DNA of 64,000 nt from Trichuris trichiura (taxonomy: Eukaryota > Nematoda > Enoplea > Trichinellida > Trichuridae). The notes under the pieces were generated by a model. It saw nothing but the letters and a program-made list of their open reading frames with translations. It ran no database searches and was not told where the DNA came from. The position numbers and the translations under genes are program-made. Location of the stretch: positions 1,674,001 to 1,738,000 of the forward strand of contig JBAJFE010000062.1 of assembly GCA_037903355.1 (NCBI GenBank), in the 5' to 3' direction. Below, one piece after another: positions 13,273 through 25,608 of this stretch (its first letter is position 1; each line of letters starts with the position of its first letter).

Positions 13273-14021
13273 CAGTTTCTTTCGAAGTCGTTTCGTATGA
13301 CGGAACCTATGTGCTGCAGGTGAGCGAAGCCTTTACAGTAAACATACCGAATCTGTCGCATAGAAGAATTGCCACTTCTGCAGCGAAGGCTAATTTGCCT
13401 CACGTAGTAGAGCTGCCACTGAATGACGTTAATTATTCTGAAGTACAGGTGTAGCTCAGTATTATTTTGAAGTTTATCGCCAGCTAGAGATAGGTCCGCC
13501 GGCTAGGCAAGGAGAATCCTAAGCTGTTCGCGGGCCACTTGGCTGGATGCTCGCTGGTCCGATACAGCGGACTGAAAATAGTAGCTTAAATGTGCGTCAA
13601 GTGAACAAGCTAGGCCTCTCAAAATTTGAAACGGCATGAGTCGAAGTCGAAGCTCTGTTCACCAATGGAAAATTGGAACCAGCTTATCGGTCAGCGATTG
13701 ACAACTTACTGCGGAATGGCATAGCGAAGAAATTAACTGTTTCCAAGATGTAGTGGCCGAATATAGTACTTGTCACATGGAATGCGTAACGCTATGAAGC
13801 CCGGTAAATTGCGTGTAGTGTTCGACGCTTCAGCGACTTATGGCAATGCATCATTGAACTCTTTGCTATCAAAGAGTCCACCACTGCTGAATGACCTGTG
13901 TGGGTTGTTGGTTCGGTTCCGAGGCTATGAAGTTCCGGTATCAGCGGATATTGATCGTATGTTTCACCAGGTTGGCGTACCAGGAAGTGATCAGTCGGTC
14001 TTACGGTTCTTATGGAGGAAT

Positions 14022-14240
14022 ACCGTATTTCACGGCCAATAAGAACACCCCTCTACCTAAGTAATGGGTGGTAATAATTGGCCCAGTTGGTACTTCCTAG
14101 GCTCGCATTCTACTTATTAGTCCTATGAGCTGAACAGCAATTCTTCTACCTCAATTAGACTCACTAAGTGATTAACTGGGCCAATCATTACTGCCCATTA
14201 CTTAGGTAGAGGTGTGTTCTTACAGGCCGTGAAATACGGT
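14022..14240. mobile_element. 219-bp hairpin MITE inserted in BEL/Pao RT
   Basis: Long terminal inverted repeats of about 75 bp. The left arm begins ACCGTATTTCACGGCC and runs through TAAGTAATGGG; the right arm is its reverse complement, ending in GGCCGTGAAATACGGT. The element is flanked by AAT on both sides (14019-14021 and 14241-14243), a candidate 3-bp target duplication. Taking out the element plus one AAT leaves the interrupted RT reading frame in phase, which fixes the boundaries. It has no coding capacity. The 3-bp duplication suggests a Harbinger-like DNA transposase acting in trans, though AAT is not the usual TWA. Confidence 0.8.
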
Positions 14241-14622
14241 AATTTGTGCGAACCGATTGGGACATACCAGACGACAAGACAAGTATTTGGTCTCACTTCA
14301 GCGCCAGCTTCTTGTATATACGCGATGAAGAAATTTACGTACGACTTCGGAAATGAGTTCATGCCAAAGAGAGCAGTTAGTCAGTTTTATGTGTAAGCAA
14401 TTATCTAGACTCATCTTTCGACGCAAGGGATGCAGTAGAACTTATCGGGTTGTTGAAGACGACGCGGTTGGAGGCAGGTTTTTCATTATCAAAATGGGCC
14501 TCAGCCTCACGTGAGCTACTCAGCACGTTTTCTACCAGTCAGTTGTCTGCGGCAGCAGTAAATTCGAATCTCGGAAATTCTTTTGAGGAAGGAATCCTGG
14601 ATGTGCTGCAGTGAATTTACTA

Positions 14623-14660
14623 CCGCTGAAGACGGGTCACGATTGACCTGAAAGCTCCGG
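14623..14660 (+). ncRNA. Hammerhead ribozyme-like motif in a PLE end fragment (copy a)
   Basis: CCG precedes CUGAAGA (14626-14632). Stem II is GGGUC/GACCU (one G-U pair) with a 6-nt loop. GAA is followed by AGCU and then C as the cleavage nucleotide, and CGG pairs with the first CCG. The downstream arm contains CAACGGGAC, as in the other PLE ends. Only one arm is present here. Confidence 0.6.
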
Positions 14661-14810
14661 AGAATTAAAGATTTTTCAACGGGACATGCATTCCGTTAAA
14701 GAAACAGCTTAACATCAGCCACAACGGGCTATCTACAACTGCACATATTCGCAGACGCATTTTCGCAAGCATTCGGAGCCGTAGGGTATCTCAGGGTCCT
14801 GAACAAGGAA

Positions 14811-14880
14811 GGTTAGTCGGTCTCTTTGAAGAAACAAAGTTTGTATTCTTTCCCTGTCGCAAGGTTTGGTACTCGACAGA
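14811..14880 (+). repeat. Direct repeat, right copy (possible BEL LTR end/PBS)
   Basis: Right-hand partner of 9416-9482, with about 85% identity by eye over 65 bp (GAAGAAACAAAGTTTGTATT, then CCCTGTCGCAAGGTTTGG). Since it also carries the TGGTAC region expected at the 5' inner edge of an element, it could be the start of another truncated copy instead of the 3' LTR of copy 1. Confidence 0.4.
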
Positions 14881-16104
14881 CACTATGTGTGCTTATTGCG
14901 ATGCAGATGTAATGAAGTCTCGTTTACATGGCGCCTCAAAATCACTGGTGACCATGTGATTATCTATTGTGGCGGTTTTCTGCTCATATTTTTTCTCAAA
15001 GACCTCAGCTACATTAAACGCTGTTTTTGAGTTTAGTTAGTTCCCGCAAAAAAATACACAGGGCTGTGCACGATGATCTACTTACTTCAACGGAGCTGCG
15101 TTAATGCCTCTTCGTCCACCAGAAACTCTACCGCCACCTGAGCCTAAGTCGAGAAAAACATAGCAATTTTTCTCCTAAGGAATTTAAAGGCTATCCGATT
15201 TTTATCTTTCTCTTATTAATAAAAAATACCTTCTTTGTATATCGGGCATAATGCACGGACTACATCATGGAAGTTAGCAATATTTGGATAATTCACTGAA
15301 AAGACAAAATAGAACAAAAATATTATACCAAGCATTGCCCATCATACAACAACTTTAACAGAAAAGTGACTACAAATAACTTCCTGTCATTTGTTTACTT
15401 TGTTAATTTATGTATTTTGCTTTATTGTCGCGTTATTCCGTCCATCGATCGATGTAATGTTGCTATTGCCGTTGATCGATTGTTTAATTCCTTTTTATCA
15501 TAATCCCTTTTATTTTAATGTTGTTTTACGCGTAACGTTATTTTAATCCCTAAAGCATTTTAACGTAATAATTTTCATTCTATTCCAGTTTTCATCGATC
15601 AAACAGAATTTTCTTTCGCTGAAAACAAATCAAAAAATTAGCGTTCGCAGTTAGAGATTTAATACTAAGGTCAGTTTTTCCCTTTTACAATGCTAAATTT
15701 GCATAGGACTTATACGGCTAAAGAATTGAAAAGCATGTAGGAAACTGAGCCTCAGAAGTAACTTTACAGAACATGTGCATTTATGCATATGCCAAAAATA
15801 TTCACAAACAAGCAAAGAGTTGCACTTGTGTGCAACAACAGAAAAAATAGTGATAACGAAGATATATGATTTAACCATCTTTTAAAAAGCGCGAAACCTT
15901 AATGCAGCGAGATGGCAGAGTACAAATTACTCAGAAGTTTGCAGCTGAAGTCTAAAAAAAATATTTTCATGCTCTACAGCCAATAAATTTTGGGAATGTA
16001 ACGACTTACTGTAGCTAAAATGAATTGAAGTTCGAACATTCATAGCCTCTCCACTGAACGTCTTCTACACGAACTGACCATAAGACATGAGTGATTCGCA
16101 GGTG
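14881..16104. other. Gene-free stretch 3' of WDR19
   Basis: AT-rich DNA with no recognisable coding sequence. The only frame over 60 codons (15693-15878, minus) has no family resemblance. The stretch separates the retroelement block from the end of WDR19 at 16105 and may include the 3' UTR of that gene. Confidence 0.45.
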
Positions 16105-19100
16105 CTAGAATGACGTTTCGAAGTATTTGTCTGTTTCTTTTATTTTCTCAAAAGAATTCACTGGAATCGTTTCGCTGCACATGGGACATCGATGGTCAGC
16201 AGCAATCAATCTAAAATTCTGCCATTGCATCAACAAAAGAAAACTTCAGCACTGCGGAGCTTACTTTTTAAACTCCGTATGAATTGCTGGAAACTGGCAC
16301 TTAGGGCAGACTGTCAGATCTGAGCGGTTCAGATGTTTGCCCTAAATTGACAACTACCATTATGCCACAGTGTTAATTGTTCATTTCTCACCGACGCAAT
16401 GCAAAATGGAATTGCGTTTTTGCACCTTCGACATTTGAGCTGCGTTTCCGGCAAAGGGGCATCACAGTAAGGACACGGTGTTTCGGCTTCAGCATCTTCT
16501 TTCTCCCCACGTTTCCTGCAAAAGTGAATTGAATCAAAAATGTACTTTTTCTGATTAGTCCGCTTGCCGAACAATGGTCAGTATAGTGTTGCGGTAGTTT
16601 TCTTCAATCTGACTGCGATAATCCGGTCGAAGAATTACCGTAGCCCACTTATACGCAGACAACTGCAGATCAGTGCGCCAACACTCAATTGCAGTAAGCG
16701 TGAATATTTTTACTGCGTCTGAAACGCACCTTCATTGTACAAACAGATCTTAGCAATAGGTACTTTACGTGTTGAGAAGTTATTTATGTTTTCTGAAATT
16801 CTTATTAGTAATCTCGCAGCCAAAGAATGTTCCTTTCGCTTGATCAAACTCTGAAACTTCATCAGCAGCTGTTGAATACAATCCAAACCTAAATTACCTT
16901 AACCAGCAGGTAGGTATGAAGTTGCATAAGTGTTTCATTCAACTCAAAGGGTATTGAAACACTTTTCTTCTTCAATGTTTGATGTAGATTAAATAGTAAA
17001 TCTCTTGCTAGTCGATATTGGCCTGGAAAAAGTAATACGCTCGCTTAAGTATGAGGCAACGGCAATAAGTTTCTCTGGTCTTTTTAATCGCCCATTCCCT
17101 TAATCCCGCTTAATCTGCTGTTGACATTTTGTGATGCTCATGTTCGATGATCACTCAGCGCTACTGTAAACGATTCCTTGCCGATCAAAAAAGCACATAC
17201 GGCATCACGTTCCGCTTTAAACTTCGCCTAAGCCTAAACATGCCGATCACGTTAAGACTTAGACCTACTTAAGGGCAAAACAGGACGGCTGAGAAGCCGG
17301 CAGCCATAAAGGCTACGTTTAAGTTGCGTCATAGGGGGCTGCTCGAACGTGAGCATCATGAAGTGTCAACGGTATAGTGCCGCGGAGGAGCATGCCTGGA
17401 GATCTGATTGATCAAATACCTTCGCGCTGCTTTTCCTGAGCAATTGAAATAGCCACCTTGGCAGCATCGCTGAATCTTTCAAGTAATATATAGAACTGAA
17501 ATAGATACTTCGAACTCTGAAATACTGAATATAGCCTCTTTTATCATACGATCTTATTTGGGTACCTTTGGGTTACCATCGCTTTTCCCGGAGAGATAGT
17601 CAAGCAGAACAGCAATCATATGCTCATCTTTGGATGAAGCAGCGCATTGCAGAGCTAACTTTAGCGAGGAAGGATCAGTTGCATTCTTCATCAGGTAATC
17701 AAAAGCCTGCAAAAATACAATTATTTAAGACATGCCAAGCTCTCTCCTCTTACCGTTGCATAGTTTCCTGCCTTCAGGTAAAATTTCCCTGCAAGTCCGT
17801 TTTTTCCCTCTTCACGAAAGTAGTCGGCTAAGTTGGTGTAAATTTCAGGGCTCCCTTCTTCTAGAAACCACAAAGCTATGCGTAACGTTTGAAGAACAGA
17901 AACGAGTGAAATGCAGTAGTATAAGCATGCGTTGCTTACCAATAGTATCTGCGAACAGTTCAACCTTATCCGTACTTTTGGCAAGTTCCATTGCGTCAGC
18001 TGTACAGCCGGCTAGCACGAGCAGACGAACAGCTGATGAATTGTCGTTTCGACCAATGAAGAAGCTGAAATATAGAACTAAAAAAGAAATATTCGGCTGC
18101 TTGTTGCATTAGCCTTACGCAAAACTCCTTGGAAATACAGTAGTAAATCAGGAAGAGGGGCAAAGTTAAACTAATAATATAACGTGCCATTCAAGCTAAA
18201 AGTTGATTTCAAGTAAATTGTCACACCGGATGACCAAACAATTCAGCAAGAAGTGGATTTTCGTTGTGGAAACGATAAACATCTTTTTTGCTTAGCAATA
18301 TAGCTGCATATCTATTATTTAAATATTGCATGTCGGAACAGTTCTGAACTTTCACTTATAAAAGAGGTTTACCATAAAGTCCAGCAGAATTCTGAAAAAC
18401 AAAAATCTTGAACCACCAACTTGACTGCTTTCTCCTGTACAGTTGATGCGTACATCGCTTAAGCCTAAACAACAATTAAGAACGGTGATTTGCACACAGT
18501 CCCTTGGCTTAGTCTCACGCAGCACCAACTCTATGGAACAATAGAAACCAGCCGAGTTTGTTGATTCAAGGTTTTTTGTCCTTCGCGGTCTTGGGACCTC
18601 ACCAGTTTTAAATATGTCCAGGGTCGTCCATTAAACTCGAAACGTTGTATAAAAGCGTGTAAATAGCAAAGTATACACTGAAGGGCTTTGAAAATGTTAA
18701 GGTCGGATAAATTTGTACTCCAGTATCTAGCACAAATGTTCCCTACCTCCATAGCCTACGTCTGTTCCAAAACTGAAAACAGTATCATCTATTTGGTAAA
18801 ACATTGAAATTTCTAAGCAGCTCATACAATGCAAACAATCAATTACCACTAAAGCTAAACATTAAAGGTGTCAGTAGTTATGCATCCCATAATATGAGAA
18901 ATGAAGGTTCCTTTCTGGCAAGCAGGGCATTGCTTAAGCCTAAACCAAAATATAAGCTTTAGATTTAGGCTTAAGCTTAAGTAACGCCAGGGAAGAATGG
19001 CCGGCATGTATGGTTGCGGGACGCGTGACTGACGAGAGCTTGGACAAATTTGGAAAGTACTGAATACCTAATGAGATAGAACCTTGAAAATGTAGTATTT

Positions 19101-22100
19101 TGTAACGGCAGCTAGGGACTTCGTAGTTTAGTTTACGTGAAAGCTGCTTATTTTATTTCCAAAATGAATGAAGCGCTTGGAACATGTTAATTCTGAAAGT
19201 CTCCGTCCACTTTAGACGTACGTTGAATAGTTTTTCTTTCAAGAAGGCATCCGGAAGGAGACGACATTGCCCTAACAGATCATTACCTTACGCAATTCAT
19301 ACATGATGAACCACTGCTGTCATTGCTTTTTAACTCTGCGGAACCCCTTTCAATAATTAAGCTTAACTGGTTTTGCATTAATACCCGTTCATGCAAGGTT
19401 ACCTGGCCAAAAGTTTTGCCGCTTCGGGACACTTGCTTTCTTGAACAGCGTAAACAGCCTCCTCGACCTTTCCCAAGGGTCCGATCAATATTCTTAAAAA
19501 GCAATACCTTTACCATAGCGTTATAAAGACAAACCAAGCAAGGTAAGCTTGCCTAACGTAACGGAAAATGTCATTGGCCTTCTGATAAGCTTGCGCCGCT
19601 GCTTCGAAGTCTTTGGAAGATTCCATTGCTTTGCCATAGAGCGTAAAAACTCGAGGGTTGCTCACATTTGGAAGTATCTGCTGCAGCTTAGACCTTGAAT
19701 ATAACATTGACTAGTTTTGCAACGGTAATCAATTGTTTCACATAATCATGAAATGGCAGCAAGATGCCACAAACTGTTCAAGAATGTAGCCCTCAAAAAA
19801 AGCAGGGATACTCGCTGTAGAGGGCGCTGTAACGCTGAGGGGAGGGCAGAAAGGCTGAGGATTGCGCTAGATGTTTGAATATTGCCGCTTCACAGTCAGT
19901 CGGCGCCAAAAAGACTAACCGATCTTGAAGTGAAAATTACTCGTATTTGGAACAGCGCTTTCGGCCTTCCAACTGACCCTGTGGAACCGACATTAAAACT
20001 CTGGCGACCTAACGGCGCTAGCTACATCCAAGGTTGAAGAAGAATTATACAGAATTACATCTTTTGATCGAGAAAGCTGTCGTTTAAAAAATTCTGATTC
20101 AACGTGGATTACTTGCCATTTTTTTGTTTTCAAAAATAGCAAGGCAGCATTGTCGTAATCTTTGCATAACAGGTACATGCCAGCTGCTTCTACGTAATGC
20201 TAAATGGAATGAGCAAAAGACTTAAAGAAAGCTTTGGCAACCGCGTAAAAATGTAACAACTTTCATTTGTTGAAGTATGGAAGCGCAGTCTTTCATGAGC
20301 ATCGTATTTCCACATTCTTCTGCTACTTTCACACCCCTTAAGATGTACTACATTGATCAACTATGCATTCAACTCACTTTCAGGGTTACCTTTCAGTTTG
20401 CCCTGTCCACAATGAAGTACGCGCTATACCTGCTTTGCAATGGTAAGCAAAATCCGCGCTGGAATCTTGATCTTCAGCCTGTATTCGAATGAAGGAGTCT
20501 TATTCTGCTATAACTTTACCTACCTTGCTTTGTGACATGGCCTGCTCATAAAAATGCATTGCTTTACCATATTCAGATCTTAAATTTCATAAAATTACCC
20601 ATCTTTTTACGTGTGAATTTCTTACGAATATTCCAGCTCTTGAGCGTACTCCAAAGAGATTTTAGCTAGCTCCGACGGCTTGAATTTGGCTGCTAAGAGC
20701 ATAGCTCTTTCCCAATCCATGATGTTTACGTACATCTATTAAAATCGTATCCTTAGCCGGGAAATTATTGGCAAGATTAGAAACCTCAAAACTGATTACA
20801 TTATTAACTTTTCGCTAACCGACTATGCTATCATATTTACAAATTTAGAAACACAAAAACCACCTAAAAATAAATGCTTCAGTTTCATGGCAAAAAATTA
20901 TTAACACATCAATAATTTTTTAATATTATGCTCTTTCTTTTCAAATCCCGCTTTTGCAATAAGGTAAATCAGCTAGGTTTAAAACACTGATTACTTGCGA
21001 GAACCTTGAAGTAACCGAATACACTTTCGGAAGTAAAGATTGAAGACTTTTTTTTCACTTTTACAGAATAAAAAGCTTTCAAGATTCATCTCAAACCGCC
21101 GTCAGCGAAATCCCGAAAGGCACTGCTCTGTAAAAAGGCACTCCGATTTCTGCTGGGAAATAAATCGATCAATTATGAGGAATTGGCCTGGTTAAATTTT
21201 TCCATTTAACTGGTCGACTTATCCGCCACGGAATGCCATTCTTTCTAAAAAGTTTTCGTGATAGCGCTGATGGAAAGGGGTCAAATGAACCCTGAAAACT
21301 TTGCATTTCATCAGTGTGAAATAAGCTTTCTCTAATCTATACTTCTGCAACTATGTTTTGTCAGTCTACATTTAAATAAACTTTATAAATACAAGGAAAA
21401 ACCTAAAGGCTGAAAAAATTAAGTGAGCAATAAAGTCAACGCGTTCTAATAAGAACTATCCCTGAGAAAAAAACTTAAGACATATGAGCAGAACATATGC
21501 AAAACCAAAATGATTATTCTCTATGGACGTGTAATTTTAGCAATATTTGCATAACATTGCTCTAACATTAATATATTCAGGCAGTTACTTCTAATGCTTC
21601 ATCTGGGTTGCATGAATCCAGAAATAACTTCTCAGCCAAATCGTACTGCTGCATCATCACTGCGATTCTGGCTCGTAGTAAGTCTTTGTTTTCTGTTTCT
21701 TTTATGTGATTTAAGTACCATACTTTGTCAGCTTTACCAATAAGTTGAAAACAGTGAATGGCTGAATAACAAGTTGGCTAACGTGATTTCGACCTAAACG
21801 AATTTCTATCTTACCTAGATCAATTTTAAGCTCATCCAATGCTGCCAATGCGACAAGTTCCCACATTTCTTCTTCGCTTTTGCATTCGGCCTTTTGGGCG
21901 CCCATAATTCTATGCAAATCAACCGGCTCCTCAACCGCTAAAGGTTAACGCAAAGCTTACCTGGGATTCCATTGTAAATTTTGTGAGGCGTATGCAAGCT
22001 GAAGCAAAACAGTTCAACCTTTACGAAAAATTCGATAACAAATTAGCACCTGAGATTGGCCTTGCAAGAATAAACCCTTGTGTTTGGCATATTCAGTCGC

Positions 22101-25100
22101 TAACCTTTCCTGGCCTTGACTTTCCTTTAAAAAGGTTTTGCCGTTTTTGTAAAATAGAACCATTGTAGCTCTTCGCGCAGATGCACAACTCTGAATCAGC
22201 TGCACTCGCGTATCTGAACAAGCAACGGATGAAAGTCTCAAAATAGTATTTCGAAATTTACTTTCAATTGTGTTCTTCGTGAATTTGAACGTTTTAATGG
22301 AGTGCTTGTCCGAAATGACGAACAAATCCTACATTGAACCGTTACAAAAGTTGTTTTCGATAAGCTTTCAATTTTAAAATGCACATGGTAAACTCAGAGT
22401 GTAAACTACCATTCTAGACACGCATGGTACTTACCTTCTCTGAGGGATATACGTTCCATAGTGCCAGAGGGTTATCTGTGAAATCTTCCTCTATTTCTAG
22501 GCAGTACTCAGAAACCTTAAATTATCAGGGAAGGTGCCGCATTAAGCTGATAGCTAAAATTACTGGATCAAATGCGTGCAAGGTTCTCTTGCTGTCTATG
22601 AAAATTCCTTTAACCCCAAAAGGCTGTACGAAAACTTGAACAATGGCGCACGTATGTTTTTGGACGATTAAGGTGTCCGTGTTCTCTATGAAAGCATATA
22701 CCACAGTTCCAGACTGAAAACAAAGATTCAGCAGCTAATCAGCGGAAAATGTATACCTCTGTAGAAAATGCTATGAACTTTGCATTCAGGGATATTGACG
22801 TAATCTTTTCACCCTGTTCTTCTGTAGATGGATAAACTTTGGACTGACTACCAGAAATATCAGTACTCCCTATCTAGACAAACGCAACTGTTAGTCATTT
22901 AAAGCTTACATTGTTTCGTCTCACAGGATGAACTACAAGTACCGCTCCGCACAGGACGAATGCTTGGTCCCTGTTTAATTTGATCGCTTTAACAGTGCCC
23001 ATATATTCAGATTCAGTGAGGAATTGAGATCCTTAAAATTGAGTAATCAGGTACATCTAAAATTGCAAACTAGCTAACCTTGTTGAGTAAGACGATAGAA
23101 ACGTACCAAATTGTTGATCCCAACAGCGAAATGGTTCTTCCCCAGTGCCACAACCGATGGTTCAAAAGGGATTTTAAATGTACCCAAAATAGCCTACAAT
23201 AAACTTGGAAAACGAGAGCCCCCTTTACGTGACGGCACAAAACGCACCGAGGAAGAACACTGCTGGATTTTGACTTCAGAAAGAGAGGATAAATACAAGA
23301 CTGCGGTTGAAAAAGTGTCCCATAGCATCGTCAAACGGGTTACGTAAACGAGCACAGCATTATCCACGCTAACTGCCAGCAACTGTCCTTCGTCACACAA
23401 TTCCAAACTTCCAATATAACACTCGCTGTACTCGAAGTTCATTACGTCCACTACCTCAGAGATATTGTTCAGCTCTCTAGTTTTCATGCTTGAAAAGCGG
23501 CATGAATCTCCTTGCTATTTTTTTAAATAAAAAGTAAACCTGTTATCTCCCGCGGTAGTTATTGTTCCAGCCTCCACGTTACATACCACTCCGGCAAGGT
23601 ATTTCTGGTACTCTTGGACAATGAATATAATCTGCAGAGATCAAATGGCTTGCAATTGCCTTCCTAGTAATGTATGGGTAATGTATACCTGACCTATTCT
23701 GTCAGGCGCCATAGATATTAGCAACAAATGGCCTTGCTGGAAGCCGCATACAATGGTCATGTCCGGAAGGCTGCAAAAATTGAGACTGTACATTGTTGAC
23801 ATTGCGTTCACGTTTAAATGCTCACTAATGAAATTCTACAATATCTCCATAGTCTCCGTTGAATTCAAACAAACGTGTACGCTCCAAGGACGGAAGTTCA
23901 AGCATATAGAACTTTTTCTTAGACAAAACCGCGAGCACCTGAAACAGTGATTCTTGCTAAAATAATATGCGAGATGTGCAGACTACCGTTCCCTCACCAA
24001 CCGCGGGAGCCTGTACCAAGCTTTCATTTACGTACTTCAATTTGCCAGGTATTTCTGGACAAACGCAAGAGTGCAACAAGTCTCCTTCAGGACTTAGCAC
24101 CGTCACTCCATGGTCTTCGCTAGACAAAATCAGCTGATCATTGTTGGTATAAACACCATCAGTAATTGGTTTCGAATGCACGCCAATTATTGGTATAATT
24201 CTGAAAAGTAACAGTTGACCGAGGGTTTTTAACGGCGGAGCAGCGTGCCTGGAAGTGCGATGGAAGTAGAGCAGTAGATTGCCTTTGATGCTTCCAACAG
24301 CTAACGTTTGACTTCTTTCCGACCATGTCATGAAGCAGATTGTATCTCTGAAGTTGAATCAATTATCTACGTTACGTGTAGGTTAACAGGGTAAATATCG
24401 ATCACATTCAGAATCCCGAAATCATTTTTCAAACAAAAATAAAGAAAAGTCCTGTTTCTAAGGTCTGTTATTTGCAACTTCAGATGGAGACTTGAGACTT
24501 TCAAGTCCCTGCTCCTTACTCTATTTAACCATCGCAATTCTGAGTTGAGCTAACGGTATTTTGACAACCTTGGTGAAGCTGCCCAAGAACGTGCTCTTAG
24601 ACCTAATATAAATCCCTCTTTATAACTGCACTCGTGTAAGACAGCAACCTTCTTACGGTTACTCAACGTGTACGGAAAACACGTCAACAGTTACTGTATG
24701 CTGCTTAAGCCTAAACGGAAACTTAGCACAATCGAGAGGTCAGTGATATTTTTTCTACGTTTGCCGAAAGCGAGTTCTTCACCAAGCAATTAAAAACGGC
24801 ATCTAGTATCTATGGCAAGTCGTACTTCTCCGTTTCCGTCTTGAACGAAAACCTAAAAATATGCAATAGGAAAACGCCTTGATAACCCGTTAACTACGAA
24901 AAATGTAAAAAAATTCGGGATGTTGACTTTCGGGATTTTGAATGTGACCGCGTAGATGTACCAAATCGAAAACACGGTCACATTAGGTGGCGTAATCTAT
25001 GAATTAAAATTATTATGCACTTAGAGAAAGCGAGTTAGTCAGAGCTTGATCGTTTGTATTTTTATACACACTATAGAAAAATCCCGCTTTATCGAAAGCG

Positions 25101-25572
25101 ACATCTCCGGAGCAGAAGCGTTGCATTTTCTTCCCAATGGTGTCCCAGCGAAAGTTGCTTTTGTTCATCTCTCTTAGAAACAGCGAAAACTGCTAGGCTA
25201 TTTCAAGCAGACGAGTTTTTTCATAAGCACAGACTGCCAGCATTACATCGGCGTATCCGGCTGCGGAAAGTGGAATAAATCACTTCTAACAACTTTGGTA
25301 CTTCGCTGTTGAAACAAAAGTACTTAACAGAATGATATATGCCCACCGTTAAATAATCGCACTATTTCTTTGCTTTCCGAAGAACTTGGTCGCAAAATGC
25401 AACGTTTGTAAGGCGAGGCAGCATTTCCTGTTACTTAGCAGAGCAAATGAGTTCCTGCCGATCAACTCTGGAAGAACATTATTCAGGAGGACAAAGGGGG
25501 GAAATGACACATAAAATCTACAATAGCCCATTGGTATACTGAAAACCGCAATAAAGTCAATCGCTTAAGAAA

Positions 25573-25608
<36 letters not shown>

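Larger units (their letters stand above)
9416..13460 (+). mobile_element. BEL/Pao LTR retrotransposon, decayed copy 1
   Basis: The domains occur in the normal BEL/Pao order on the plus strand but are split over several frames. A gag-like segment (9859-10104) contains EPFDGDP. Reverse transcriptase starts near 10338 with FSADIEKMYHEV. A Pao-type linker contains DPLGFLTPVTVEARI (about 11110-11160). An RNase H-like part contains PRLELQAAVIAVKLA (about 11440-11490). A histidine-rich integrase finger lies near 12170-12310. The integrase core (12450-12910) has GIDYFG, then the DNGTNF region and ERLIRS. Several frameshifts and stops make it non-functional as a whole. I could not identify the protease. 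A sequence at 9416-9482 recurs at 14811-14880 and may be the LTR end plus primer-binding area. Confidence 0.8.
13590..14815 (+). mobile_element. BEL/Pao remnant, copy 2, interrupted by a MITE and a PLE end
   Basis: A second, shorter BEL/Pao pol piece in the same orientation. It contains KLRVVFDASA and SADIDRMFHQVGVP (RT) at 13800-13985, then, after an insertion, VFGLTSAPASC at about 14285. An RNase H-like fragment (LHIFADAFSQAFGAVGYLRV) lies at about 14735-14805. Between these, 14620-14705 is a PLE terminal fragment with a hammerhead-like motif. Sequence differences from copy 1 show that it is an independent old insertion or fragment, not a tandem duplication. Confidence 0.7.
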
